Below are positions 41,256-53,520 of a DNA stretch of 64,000 bases, one piece after another. The stretch's first letter is position 1; each line of letters opens with the position of its first letter. The stretch lies in assembly GCA_010093605.1 (NCBI GenBank), contig MU004194.1:322908-386907 (forward strand), in the 5' to 3' direction. This DNA comes from Lophium mytilinum (taxonomy: Eukaryota; Ascomycota; Dothideomycetes; Mytilinidiales; Mytilinidiaceae). The position numbers were made by a program, and so were the translations under genes. The notes beneath the pieces were generated by a model. That model was not told where the DNA came from, searched no databases, and worked only from the letters and a program-made list of their open reading frames with translations.

Positions 41256-44200
41256 ATGGCATATCTACAGAACTCTGGAAGAATACCATTGGACAGCTTC
41301 TATCCAGCCGATTGGCGACCTCAAGCTCGGCCGGGTCTCCTGCCAGAGACCCCCAGCGCTTTGTTGCCATCCCAACTTGGGCCAACTGCCGTGACAGAAG
41401 ACCTTTCTATCCCCCGTCTCACGGCTGTTGCAGCATGGATCCGCGATCACCTTGACCCTCGGGTCGCCCGTGAAGGCGCCGAGATCTTGGATTCAGAAGA
41501 CGTCTTGATCCTACACGACATCTTCATCGCGCTACAGTACACTGAGCTGAGTGCCAATACTCTTCGCGCAACGAGAATCCACAAAGCAGTCCTAGAGATC
41601 TCAGGAAAGGCAACGCGTTGGCCGGGTCGGCTGGCAGACGAGTGCGACAAGATTATCGCGCTTTGGAGACGTAGGTTTGGCCCATTGGAGGGGTTGAGGC
41701 CATTTCTTTATGGGAGAGGGGGGAGACTACATGGCATTACCAGTGTGACTGACATATCGAGGGCTGTGAGTGTCGGCTCCCAGTCAATTGAATGCCCAAC
41801 CTTTCGCTGATATCCGAATTAGGCTGTATTGAAACGATGGACGGAAACTGTGCCAGACCTTGTCTCGCCTAGAAACTCCAGAAAAGTAGGAGATTTAGGC
41901 TTCCAAGCAGGCGAGTAAGCTTGACTCTGTTTCTAGCACATATGGTTTTGCAAAGACTGACGCACGTCAGTTGGTGGCTCAACTCTCTATTTGCATTCCG
42001 CGCTGGCATCATCGACTTTGAAACGACCGAGGGCGGCATTTGTTTCGACTCCCAAGGAGCATATGCAGTCCTTCTTCGAGACTCTGATGAAGTTGATGGA
42101 AGCTCTCCCTCGGCGTTCACATATCGCTGCCGGAAGAACAATCCGGGCCGTTTCCGCCTGACGTCTGCAGACTACAAGAGTCGCTATCCAGTGAGGGTGC
42201 TACGCAGTCACAACCTCACAAGCCTATGGGCTCCTAGGGCTGGGGTTCGATATGAAGGCCTGTAAGTGACCCTACTCTTCTCCTCTGTCTAATCAGGTCA
42301 TACTGAAAATTGTATAGTCACAAAATTTCAGGTTGGACGATCCGCGCCGCCACAGCTACTGAAGCTACGAGGACTAGTTTCACACGTGGTGAGCTCTTGT
42401 TCGAAGTCAAATTTGAACGCGTGGAAGAAGGGCAGAAGTCAATGGAAGAGGCCATGAAGTTCCCATCTGCTGCTGATATCGATGACTATGCGGAGTTCAA
42501 GCGGCTTCGCCGTCTTCTTCAACATCCGTCCCATGATGAGTCGGTAATCGAAGATGTGAGCGTCAGATCGGATCTCGAAACGCCTACCGAGACGCCTCTC
42601 GGAATTACATCCATACCGGGGGGCCTGGGGCTCGCCAGTACGATTCCACTGGTTCCCGCACGCGTTGTCCGTGCCGAGTCCATGATAAGTAGGAACAACA
42701 CGCTGAGGGACGCTACTACACCTCAAGCTCCAAGTTATGGTCGGAGCGCCCCAGAAAGCGGGTCAGCACGCTCTATCATAGAGCACGGTCTCATAGGCGC
42801 TGATGAACCATTCCGCCGAAGGTCTCCTGTGCGCCTCATTACGTCGAACTCGCTCCATCTAGCGTCGCCCAAAGCTATAAATACTGCATTGTTCACTCAT
42901 CCTGGATTTCCTATTTCTCTCCCCGAGGACTTGATTTCACCTATGGATATTTCGAGCCCGAGCGGTGTGCAAACAGCGACCAATAGCCGTACGTCGTCGA
43001 ATGCGATGTCGTCTTCGACCGCGGAACGCATGCAAGATGCGCATGATACTTCTCAGACCGGCAGTCTAGCACCAAGACTTCTTTCACAGGCGGGTCGAAT
43101 ATCTCCAAGCGCTGTGCTCCGAAAACCAGACAGCCCGGCCAGGGCTTACGTAGATTCTACTGGCCTGCCTCTGACAGAGGTAGCTCCGTGGGCTGATTTG
43201 GAGCCTCGTCTAGATCATGATCGATCTGGATTGCTTTTCGCCAAAGAAGTTCGAGGCACTTCACCATCGCATGAAGCCGAACCTGGGGTGGATTCGAACT
43301 GGCCAAGTAAGGATACGTTTGTATATCCACCAGCACGGCCACACAGCCCTCTGCAGGGCTTGCTTAGCCGCACAGCATCTGGAAACAGCAGAACTGGAAC
43401 TCAACTTCAAGGTTCTACGCTCACCCATATGCAGCGCGAAGACCGACGGGCCCGGAGGAAGAAACAAGACAAGAGAACAGCAGATAAAGAAACGGAGAAA
43501 AGTGACGAGAGGCGGCAGCGAAGCCAGCCACGAATGAGCATGAATATGTTCAACCGGAAAGGAAACATGGCCCGACTTCTAGACGGTAGCACTGACTTCG
43601 AAAAGGATGTATCGCCTCTTCCCTTCGGATTCACTCCGATTCTTCGGAAATTGCCTCCGATCACAGATGAGGAATGGACTGCCGTACTTAACTCTGCGCC
43701 TAAAACGCCTCCCCGCCTCAATTTACAGCCAATGAAGCTCGAGGACGATGTTATGTCGCCATGTGCGCTCCCGCCCGCTAAAATCTGCAGTAGGTCGCGC
43801 TCCTCCGAGCACGTCTTTGCTTCCGTTAGACCTGCTTCATCGTATCGCCTGGCGCCTCTAAAGGTGCAGAGTGACCACCAGATTTCCGACCTTGACGGAG
43901 CTGTAACCGACGAGGCGCCCATTGCTAGCCCGTTCGAATCCACCGGAAGTGCTGTCAGAGATGACGATGAGGGGCCTAGGCACTCCTCCGAGGTCATCGC
44001 AGCAGAGCAGAAGGTGAAGGTACTTGAAGCTTTCCTCGAATTTCAGGCAATCAAGAGCTGGTTCACGAACGCCTACACTGATGGCCCACACTCATCTGAC
44101 AACCCGCCCATATCTCCCCCTCCCTCTGATGTTGGCCGGAAGCGTACAGTGCCCTCCTCGATAGCCCTAGGTCACGCTCTTAGACGCAGCGACCGCGAGT

Positions 44201-44682
44201 CGTCACATACTTCCCGTGCCTCAAGTGGGGACACGGCGCCTCTTAGTCTTCTAACGCATCCAAAGACTCAAGGCGAGAAGGCAAACAAGATGGAAAAAGA
44301 CATGGCGGCGTTGAAGAAATGGCAACGGGAGCAGAGGGATAAGGCGTATGAAGAGTCGGCCAGGACTGAAAAGCCGGCGAGGGGCATGATGAGGAACGAC
44401 AGCCCTGATGGACAGGACATAGAGGGGAGGGTAATGTTCACCGACCCGTTCGAGGAGCCAGCGAGTTTGAGTGGCGCTGCGGATGTGGGTAAGACTCAGG
44501 AGATGGAGAGGGGGCTCATGGGTTTGGGAGATGGAGAGCGCATGAAGAGGATGTGGAAGACCCCGAGTGATGGTAGTACGACGTCGGCGGAGCAGCCTAA
44601 GAGGACATGGAAGAAGCCAAGTGTGGATATCACGCCAAGCGAGCAGACTGATGGGGAAGGGTTGTTTGAGCCTGGAAATTGA
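41256..44682 (+). CDS. Conserved uncharacterised fungal protein, disordered C-terminal half
   Basis: Four exons (41256-41765, 41823-41914, 41971-42261, 42318-44682) give 1,085 residues. The N-terminal 300 residues look folded and conserved: AAWIRDHLDPRVAREGAEIL, ALQYTELSANTLRATRIHKA, ISGKATRWPGRLADECDKII, then LRPFLYGRGGRLHGI and, after the introns, SLFAFRAGIIDFETTEGGIC. The rest is Ser/Pro/Arg-rich with a strongly basic segment (about 680-720, RRARRKKQDKRTADKETEKS). Exon 3's acceptor is chosen at CACGTCAG (41970) because the nearer TTCTAG gives an early stop. I do not recognise a named domain. Intracellular location is likely, as there is no signal peptide or membrane segment. Confidence 0.7.
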
Positions 44683-45129
44683 GTGAGTATTACGGTGGTT
44701 ATGATAGTAAGTATCGACCGAGGACGCGTCTCGAAGGGTTGCATGGGTCAATATTACACACCACTCAATTAGCATGATTAGAACATAGGAATCGAATAAG
44801 AAAAGTTATATGATTACCACTTCTTTACACCCATTTGCCATTGTCACGGGTGCTACAGCGGGTCGTCAGAGACGTGCAAGTGTCATATGGCTCGGGGCGC
44901 GAACTGGGCCAGTCTCTGTGCGATTCTATTGATGTGTCAGAGCCCTCTTGATGCCCTAAAACAGTAACACAAGCGACATAATAGAGCATGAATCAATATG
45001 GCAGCACTGCCGTATTCTTTCGACTTAGTTTGAATGCGTGTCGAGATCCTCACTTCCATACCACTGTTTGAGCCACCTCAAGCAACTAGCGGAAAGAAGA
45101 TCGAAACCTAACATGTTCCAGACCCCGAA
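44683..45129. other. Convergent 3' flanks
   Basis: About 450 bp between two convergent genes. No gene or RNA is recognised. Confidence 0.4.
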
Positions 45130-46225
45130 TCAGATCGGTGTATCTGATATCTTCAACACTGCGCGAAATCTTGGCTTCCCTGCCATCATGTCTTCCATTG
45201 CTTGGTTGACCTTCTCAAGAGGATACGACTCGACCATGCAGTCAACGCCGTGATTTTCGCAAAACTTCAAAGCTTCCTCAGAGTCGATACTGTGCCCACT
45301 AGGCCAGCCATGGATAGAGAGGCCCTTGAAGAGCATCGGTAAAGTATTGAAGGTGACCTCGCCAGCAGCTAGGACAACTCAAATCAGCATCGGCTCGACC
45401 CGCATAACTAGAGGACTCAGACTTACCGCCTAGAATCAGTAGCTTTCCCCCATGCATCAGACCCCCCAACAGTGGCGCAATAACACTTCCACTCGGCGCC
45501 GTCGTCAATATCAAGGCCGCACCTCCAAGTGCCTGCAACTCCACCACTCCCCCGCTCTCGCTCTTTTCTGTATCGATGTAATGGCTAGCACCCAGCTGCC
45601 TCGCAAACGCCTCCTTCTCCGGCCCTCGACTCAATACCACCACTTGGTGGCCCATCTTCGCAGCATATTGGATCGCTAGGTGACCAAGTCCCCCAATACC
45701 CTGCACGGCTACTAAACTCCCTGGCCCAATCTGCATCTTCCGCAGGCCGTTGAAAACCGTCACGCCCGCACAGAGCACCGGGCAGTACTTCACCGGATCG
45801 AGGGCCTCAGGGACATGCACGACGGCTTCGCGGCGCAGGAGAATGTACTCCGCGAAGCCGCCGTCGCGCGAGACGCCGTTGATGATCTGAGTGGTGCACA
45901 TTTGAAAGACGCCGTGTTTGCATTGGCGGCAGAAGCCGCAGTGGCCGCCGTGCCATGGAGCACCCACACGCTGGCCGACGGTAAAATGGTCCTCGTTTTC
46001 TGGGACTGCGGCGATGGCGCCGATGGTTTCGTGGCCGAGGACGAGGGGCAGGGGGGTGGGGATTTGACCGTGTTGGACTGCGTGGTCGCCGGCGCAGACG
46101 CCGGTGGCTATGACTTTGACGAGGATTTCACCGGGGGAGGGGAGTTTGAGGGGGAGGTCTTTCATTACGAAGGGAGAGCCGAAGGTTTCGAGGACGGCGG
46201 CGCGGTAGGTGGTGGGGAGGGACAT
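45130..46225 (-). CDS. Zinc-dependent alcohol dehydrogenase
   Basis: Two exons (46225-45427 and 45368-45130) with a 58-bp intron give 345 residues. All medium-chain zinc ADH features are present: catalytic zinc ligands Cys44 (TGVCAGDHAV), His65-Glu66 (LGHE) and Cys152; structural zinc ligands Cys96, Cys99, Cys102 and Cys110 (CGFCRQCKHGVFQMC); and the nucleotide-binding GIGGLGHLA at 176-184. The C-terminal part LPMLFKGLSIHGWPSGHSID followed by FCENHGVDC is typical of the AdhP/propanol-preferring branch. It should interconvert an alcohol and an aldehyde with NAD(P)H in the cytosol. There is no targeting signal. The catalytic-loop residue after Cys44 is Ala-Gly-Asp rather than His-Ser-Asp, so substrate preference may differ from yeast ADH1. 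Confidence 0.9.
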
Positions 46226-47600
46226 GGTGGGTGGTGGGCTGGGTGGGAGTGTTTAGATGTGTTCAGATATGTGAGTGATGGGAATGGAGCTGGTTCTCTA
46301 GAGAGCCAAAGAGAAGAACCAGGACAGAAATATATATACTATGAAGGCTTACATGAGATTCCGATATCTCCGAACGATGTATCTTGAGTCGCCTTTCCGG
46401 TCTCGGTAAACCGATGCCACCAGCGAAGCTGTTCATCAAGTCTCGTCCTAGATGCGGGACATAGAGACGTTCTCGAGATAATGTTCTCGAGATAATGTAA
46501 ACACCTCTAATCCCATAGCTCACTAGTCCGGTGTGAGGCAGCATATCGCACGTTCATACCATCTTGAACGGATTTGTTGTACAGTGTCACATATCTCCCT
46601 TGCCAAGCCGTTACCGATTACTCAACTGTAGGTAGACGGCCTGGAAAGTTAGGATCCGTCCCTAAGATTGACGGACCTACTCTTCTCGTCCGGCGCAGTG
46701 TTTCGTGTACTAGGGATTGCATGGAGATAAGTTTACAGCAGTGATGGTTCCAGCGTTTTTTGTTGCTTAATGCCGGTAACCCCGCGCTAGACCGGCCAAA
46801 GGTGCTCTCTAGTAGGTACTCAATCCCCACTGAGATCATAGGAGGAAAGTTAACAAAGCTTAGTCCGTCGATGGTCCTGTCTGTTTGATGATCGGAATGC
46901 GGAGTGGATGCCATAAGATCACGTAAATGCAAGTGATTCGAGTGAAAGAGTACAAAGGCAGACAGTAAAGGACCATCTGGCAACGTTTCCAACCTCCCTT
47001 TTCTATGTTTCCTTCTATATTTCTTGTATATGATTGTGAGGAGAACAGTACTTTAGATTGTGTTCTAGGCCAGGAGTCATGCCTCGAGTCTTACTGGTGT
47101 TCGTCAACTGCTTCGTCTCCTAGGGCCCTCAGGACGAGTACCTTGAAGGCATATCCTCGTAAGGGGCCACAGTCTGAGGCAAGGGTTAGCAAGTCGATGG
47201 CCTTGCTTCGCAGTGGTAGATGACCCCGTCGGAGGTAGCCAGGTGACCTTACATATAGCCCGAACTAGCAGTATGATGGATATAGGTTTATTAAATTGCG
47301 TTGAATCGCTCTAGACAGCAGTAGAAAGTTGTGCAGAAAGTAATGTACTGGTACTGTTCATTGCCTCCACCTGAACAAGTCATCTCGAAGGTCAATAGAG
47401 AGGAAGGCTGATGGTGCTGTGGTGATAGACAGAGTTGGTCCTCGGCAACACATGCCTGCACTTTAGTGGCTGGGAACAACAAACCATCCGCCATCATCAC
47501 ATCGCCAGCCTTCTGACCTACCACCGCCCTCAACCTCTGTTCACGCCGCCCAGAATCACTCAGAGACGGCGGAGGAGTGAAGAATGTGAAGCTCGCCAAC
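46226..47600. other. Intergenic, ADH to Pex22-like gene
   Basis: About 1.4 kb between divergent genes. A perfect 14-bp tandem duplication, GTTCTCGAGATAAT, occurs at 46469-46482 and 46483-46496. A 124-codon minus frame at 46992-46618 has no recognisable domain and is not called. The ADH start is preceded by a leader with TATATATACT (46330-46339). Confidence 0.45.
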
Positions 47601-48977
47601 ATGTCCTTCTCATACGACCGCTACGACCGCCGCCAGTCCTCGAGCCGCCGCACCACCTTCGGCTACTGGGTGCCCCTTGTGTTCACCGTCACCGTCGCAA
47701 CCGCTGGAGTCGCCGCCTGGATCTGGAGCCAACGCGAGGAAGACGAGGACGAATCGGACGATGCCGACCTTAGCTATGGCGAAGACGGAGACAGAGCGCA
47801 CCCAATTCCTGGGCCAAGAGACGTGGCGGGCTCAGCGTCGCAGGGCGTCGCGCACGAAGAGGAGGGCTTTCTGGGACGCGTCCAGGGCGCGATCCGGCGC
47901 ACACCGAGTCCACAGCAGGCGTTCGATCTAGTCAGCAAGAAGGCCGTCGCGGGCGTCGCGGCAGCGGGCGCAGCTGTGGGTGGGGTGTTGTCGTCGATTC
48001 GCGAGGAGGACAAAGACGCCTTCGACGAGTCTTCGCGATGGTCTGAGGAGCAGCTCATTCGGCGAAGCGTTGAGGCACAGTCTTCTCAAAGTGCGTCTGC
48101 TGTCGCGACGCATACCTCCTCTTTCGGCGCATCGGTACGCGGAGGACCTCAATCAACTGGCGTGCGGAGGAAAACCGTGGTTATTGTGGTATCTGCAGAA
48201 GCTACACTAGAGAACATGCATGAAGAGGAGGAGCAAGGCGCATATCACACTGAGCATGCCGTAAGCTCCCATTTTACCCCTTAGACTTGCTCGACTAACG
48301 ACCTCCAGTCTATTCTCTCTCACATTCCCGAAATCGACGCTTCCAAGGCCCGTGTCTTCGTCCTCATCTATTCTCCCTCCCTGACCTCCCAACGCACTGG
48401 ATCGTCCGGCTCCTATGCCGCTCCTCCGTCTCTTGGATCTTCGTACTCTGCCCTCTCTACCCCCGCCGTAACTCCCGGCGAGGAACTCACACAAATCGCA
48501 CCTCACCCCGAATCGCCCTACACCCCCGCTCAGACCGCAACCACTCCCGCGCTCTCTGCCCGTGATTCCGACCATTCCCTCTGGAACAGCCTCCACGTTC
48601 AAGCGCTCCGCCTCGTCGAGAATCCAAGCATGGTCATGCCATTTACAACTCCGACTGGACATGTACACATGCTGCGGCATTTGGCGCCCGACGTTGTCTA
48701 CATAGTAGACGCTCTTAGTGGGGACAACGGCGCCAATGTTGAGCAGGTCAAGTCGTGGGTTGGGCAAGTCATTGTCGTCGTTGGTGCCGATGGCGCGGGC
48801 TTGGGAGGGCTGGTGGATACAGATGATGAGGGCACTGGTGGCGAGGGAAGGGCATACTCGCGGGGTCACAAATGGTGGGAAAGCGCTGAGATGGTTGGGC
48901 TTGGGAAGGGCGTTGAGGTTGTGGACGGTGCGCGGATTCGTGAAGACGTCGAAAAGAGAGTAGGAGATAGGGATTAG
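47601..48977 (+). CDS. Peroxin-22-like protein
   Basis: Two exons (47601-48260 and 48309-48977) with a 48-bp intron give 442 residues. It starts MSFSYDRYDR at the first ATG. A membrane segment follows (about 21-42, GYWVPLVFTVTVATAGVAAW) with a basic N-terminal flank, then an acidic linker. After that comes an alpha/beta domain: RKTVVIVVSAEAT, ARVFVLIYSP, VVYIVDALSGDNGANVEQVK and QVIVVVGADGAGL. This layout, one N-terminal anchor plus a Rossmann-like cytosolic domain, matches fungal Pex22-like proteins, which tether the ubiquitin-conjugating enzyme Pex4 to peroxisomes for receptor recycling. Sequence conservation in that family is weak, so the name rests on architecture and on a recalled resemblance. 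Confidence 0.6.
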
Positions 48978-49561
48978 AAGATTGGACAAGTACCCTTTTG
49001 TGCGATTTACGCGTTGAACCTCGCAGGGCGTGGATCGGAAGTATGCTTTGGACGCGTTATGACGGATGGTTGGTTGGGAAAGCGATTGGCTACATGTAAC
49101 TCAGTTGCGTATATATCTTGAATTAAATCCAGTACCAAACAGCCCCCGGAGCCATGGACGACACTCCAAAAGATAGATTTCCTCGGTTTAATCATCCTAC
49201 AATATCGCGGGACCAACCAGACGATAGCTGTCTATTGTCGCCAGCTATACGCCCGTACATTTCCTTCTTGTTTCTCATGATACCTCCTTCACAACAATAA
49301 CACGTCGTTTCTTCGTTATTGACAATAGTATTGTACACTCCACCTTCACTTTCCACACATGCCAACGAATGCCCTCAAGAGATTCCTTTCCAGCACTTAA
49401 ATGTGTTCTATTATTACTCCGTATTCACATGAACATCCCTTTCGTATCGCAGTCACTGACAGCTGTTGGATAGCAAGGTATTCCCCGCTTCTACGGCCAA
49501 ACACGAGAAAGGAAACCGTTCAAGAAACAATCACGTAATACATAGCTTTGCGACTAAAGAG
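48978..49561. other. Intergenic, Pex22-like to small Cys-rich ORF
   Basis: About 580 bp. The last part may hold leader or an upstream exon of the next small gene. Nothing else is recognised. Confidence 0.4.
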
Positions 49562-49759
49562 ATGGGCTGGATTTGCTGCGTCTGCCGCACGCGAAATTCT
49601 CGCAGAGAAGGCCCGCGGTGTAGCGAGTGTGAACATTATCCTTGCTGGGTGTGTGGTCACTTTAGGAGGGCGGTTCCTTCAGGAACAGGCTACCCAGCAT
49701 CATCAGATGGAACTGAGCATACGGGGCATCGGCGCCATGAACCTAGTGGCCAGAGCTGA
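49562..49759 (+). CDS. Small Cys-rich protein with zinc-ribbon-like spacing
   Basis: A 65-residue frame from the first ATG: MGWICCVCRTRNSRREGPRC, then SECEHYPCWVCGH. The Cys pattern W-x-CCxC...CxxC...CxxC resembles the short zinc-ribbon proteins of filamentous ascomycetes that begin W-x-C-x2-C and contain a second C-x2-C-x4-C-x2-C. The frame is open 96 bp upstream without a Met, and an AAAG precedes the ATG, so the true gene may have an upstream exon. There is no signal peptide. It lies alone between the Pex22-like and SPT20 genes. The function is unknown and it may be a fragment. Confidence 0.45.
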   Translation: MGWICCVCRTRNSRREGPRCSECEHYPCWVCGHFRRAVPSGTGYPASSDGTEHTGHRRHEPSGQS

Positions 49760-50437
49760 ATGCTCCGTCAAGTAGCTTCTCTGCGAGGAGTGAGCTGGGG
49801 TATAGGCTAGACATCTGTTTGAACGGCAAATGCTAGAAAGATCTGAATCGTTTGCGTTCTACTTGGTAATGTTTGCTCCAAGTGATCGATTCTCTAGATC
49901 ATGACAGCCCTGAATCCAGGGCGCGTTTATCCCCAATTGCAATCTCTCTTCAGTCTATAACTATACCTCCATAGGTAGCTTGTGTAGTTTCAACTGTGTG
50001 AGGACTGAATACCCTACTCTGCCCCATTCCTTGTGACACAAAGAACTCGTAACACTTATGGGCCTTGTGCAAGGGCTAGATGACAGATTTCCATGGCAAT
50101 CGTCCTCAGCCCTATACTTGGAGTTTGTGGGGCGTCACGTGACACAGAGACGGCTAATCTGGGGAAGCGCTTCACCGATTTCCGATTTTAGCCTCATGCG
50201 CAACTTCAGTCCATCAACCCCAACGCCAAGTCCGTCCGCAACGTTCACCGCTTCCTCTCGCAGACCTCCCGAGCACTGGATAACCCGTCGCCGCTCTCCG
50301 TAGAGTGTGTGACACGCCAGAACCCCGAACGCGCGCGGCGCTGCCGTGTTGCGCATACCCCTCTGCAAGCTACCTCGTCACACATCCATTCGCGAACCGC
50401 CGTCCTTACATCCTCCTGAACCACTTCTTCGCCCAGC
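49760..50437. promoter_or_regulatory. SPT20 upstream region with a TCACGTGAC box
   Basis: The palindrome TCACGTGA (50135-50142, followed by C), about 300 bp before the ATG, matches a Cbf1/bHLH-type site. A poly-pyrimidine leader follows. Confidence 0.4.
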
Positions 50438-53400
50438 ATGTCTAGCGTTATTACTGCTACGAGGCCGTCGCAGGCCTTGCGCCAGCGTCGCGAGTCCCAG
50501 CGACCGGCTCTCGCGCGGACCAACACTGCGAAGGCTAATGCCATGGACCAAACGACTCTTGTGAAGGACGAGCCGAAGCCCTATGGTAATTTGACTCCGA
50601 CTTCTAGCATGGCTTGTTGAGCTAATGTTTATATAGTTATCGACCAACCCTACATTCTCCGGAAGTACAATGGCTGCCGCCCTTCCATGGTCATACACCT
50701 CTACAAGCAAAACTTCCGAATCAACGATTCCCAGGATCCCTTTTCATATACTTCGCCCATGAAAGGGCTGTTGGAGCATGTGAGGAAGCAGACTGTTCCT
50801 CATGATATACTGGAGGAGTTATATCAGTATAACGTGCAGTTCTACGACGGTATGTACCGTGCCCTCTTCTGGAAGGCTCCGTTCTGACAAGTATAACTGT
50901 AGGTTGCCTCATCATTGAAGTCCATGACCATTACTCAACTGCCGAGGTGGCCCGTCCTAGCAGCTCGACAGGTCCGTCTGGTGTCCAAGAGAAAGCCTTC
51001 TCTATCCACAACTACAACAGCTTCATTACCCCGTCACCCTTTGTTCCATATCCCGAGAAGACTAAGCCGGCTCCTTCACGTCAAGATGGCCAGACTAAAG
51101 CTCATTTAGGGACTGGGACCGAAGCAGCCGCTGGTGAGGCTGAGATAGACAAGGAGAATATGCCTGCACCTGGCCAGCCCGCAAGTGCAACTCAGAAACA
51201 GCCTACCAAGGGAACAGTGTCCACCATTGTCCTCTTCCCGACCCCATTGTCACACGATGCGGACATTCGAATGCTAGCCAACACTGCTTTGCCGGACATG
51301 CAGACGTATCGGCGGAATCAGTCGCTGGCATCCAGAGGTGGTGCAACTCCAACGATGGCCCACCCTCCGACTCCACTAACATCGGTACCCCCAACTCCCT
51401 TGCTGCCTAGCGGCCGAAGCCCTAAACGGCAAAAAATGGTCTTGGACGAGACTAATGTCCACGAGTTTGAGTCTGAACTCATCAATGCAACGGCGCCAAA
51501 GCTCTACCTTGGGCTTACAGCAAGTCTTGAAGAGTCGTGTGCCCTGATCGACAAAATGACCCCCGCGCACTACAAATGCCCGCCGCCAGCACCCAAGGTT
51601 CGGAAGCGGACGACCGCGGAATTAGCCGCAGACGAAGCTGAGGCAGCTGACATGCAACGATTTATGCTGGCTGGTGACGAAAGGAAAGCCAGCACGTCTG
51701 GTACTGCAACTAACGCCGATGAGGGTCAATCTGGTATGCGTGGTGGAAATTCTTTCGAGCCTAGATTCTCCAGATTCAAGACTTTGGAGTCTATCAAGAT
51801 GCTGCAGGAAGACAAGCAGAGGCGCGCTAAAGAAGTGGAGGCCATGAAGGCTCAACAAAAAGCTCAGGAGCGAGTTGAAGCAGAAGCCCAAAAGAGGCAG
51901 GCTGAAGTCAACGCGCGACAGGAATCACAAAATCAGCAAAACCAAGCTATCATGCAACAGCGCCGGGAACAGATGCTCCAGCAACAGCAGGAGCAGCAAC
52001 AGGCGCAGCAAGCAAGGCTTTTGCAGCAGCAACAGCAGCAGGAAGCACACCGAGCTGCATCCCAAGCACAGCAGATGCCAAACGTTCAATCAGCACAGTT
52101 CAATCAAATGGCACATCAACAACCTCAACACTCTTCGCCCGTTGTTCGCCAGCAGACTCCACTTGCTTCTTCTCCTGCGATGAACGCGCATAATATGGCC
52201 TCTCACGCCATGGCAAGCGCACCGATGGCTCCAACCTCGTCAAGTCATGGAGCCGGTAGTCCTCCTAGGCCAGCTTCCGCAATCTCGCACCACCCGCTGC
52301 CAATGGCGCGCAACATGAGCCAGCAGCACAGCGGCCAAGGCGTCAGTCGCAACGGCACTCCGCAGATGGTTCAAGGTACCCCCATTATGAACGCAGCAAT
52401 GCCGGCACGGAACATGACTCCACAGCCTCGAGTACAAGGAAGCCCGAATGCAGGCATGCAAGGCACTCCGACGATGATGCATACGCCTTCAGGTCAGGCC
52501 TACACTCCGGAACAGATGCAACTGCTGCAACGCCGCCAGCAGATGGCACGCATGAACGCCCAGCAGCAGGCGCAGATGGCCGGAATGCAAGGTTCGCCGA
52601 ACCCAAGTGCGGACATACAGCAGATGGCTCTGATGCGCGCTCAACAACAAATTCAACAGCAAGGCGGCGTCCCCGCTGGCCAAGATCCACAAATGTACCG
52701 CCAAAATCTCGCGCAGCGTATGTTGATCCAACTCCAGGAACGCAACAGAGCTATGGCAGCCAGCTCGCCTCAGAACGGCGCGCAGATGCGTCCCACAGCG
52801 TCCCAACCTGGCGGCGTCCTCATCCCAGGTCTACCGCCCAACGTGACCTCGCTCGACTCGGCAACCCTTCGCCAAGAATACGCTCGCCGCAAACGCGGAA
52901 TCCAGGAGCAGTACGGCCAGCAAGTCCCGCAAAACGTCGTCAGCCAGATGCGCCAACTCGAAAGCATAATCCGAAACGCCGAGATGCGCGAAGGCCAGGC
53001 AGGTATCGGCGGTGTTGGCGGTGGGAATCCCGGTGGACAGCCTGGTATGAATGCTCAGGCTATGCACGCCATGGGCATCAACGTCCCAGGGGGAGCAAAT
53101 GCATCACAGCAACAGATGCAGCAGGCGATGATGCTGCGCCGCCAGCAGATGCAGCAGCAACAGCATCTGATCCGCATGCAGAACGCGCAAAACGCCCAGC
53201 ACACCCAGCAACTCGGACAGCAACAGGGCGGCGGGCAGATGAACATGGGCGGTATGGGTAACAACATGAACGCCATGATCAACGGCGGCAACATGAGCGG
53301 CGGCATGGGCGGTATGCAGGGCATGGGCCAGATGAACATGGGCCAGATGGGCGGGATGCAGGGCATGCAGGGAATGGGAATGGGAGCAGCTGGCGGCGGT

Positions 53401-53520
53401 GGTATGTCGATGCAACAGATGCAGCAGATTCGCATGCAGCAGGCGATGGCACGACAGCAGCAACAACAGCAGAGGCCTCAGCAGCCTGGGCAGGATGGAG
53501 GCATGGAGTGGAATGGCTAG
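50438..53520 (+). CDS. SPT20: SAGA complex subunit Spt20
   Basis: Three exons (50438-50585, 50637-50849, 50903-53520) with introns of 51 and 53 bp give 992 residues. The conserved Spt20 domain spans about 50-230: YVIDQPYILRKYNGCRPSMV, IHLYKQNFRINDSQDPFSY, then EELYQYNVQFYDGCLIIEVH, and later NVHEFESELINATAPKLYLG. From about 330 on it is a Gln-rich region with QQQQ runs (MLQQQQEQQQAQQARLLQQQ), followed by Met/Gly/Gln-rich repeats such as GGMQGMGQMNMGQMGGMQGM and a final MARQQQQQQRPQQPGQDGG. In yeast, Spt20 holds the SAGA coactivator core together; Q-rich tails serve transcription-factor contacts. Without intron removal the N-terminal exons would be missed. Confidence 0.92.

Noticed and set aside
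41937-41970. Nearer acceptor TTCTAG for exon 3 of the large unknown gene
   Set aside because: It puts the next exon in a frame that stops within about 25 codons; the CACGTCAG acceptor keeps the frame open into exon 4.
46618-46992. 124-codon minus frame between the ADH and Pex22-like genes
   Set aside because: No domain, no promoter or splice context, low-quality composition.
51900-53500. Q/M-rich antisense frames over SPT20
   Set aside because: They are complements of CAG/ATG-rich repeats in a well-supported gene.
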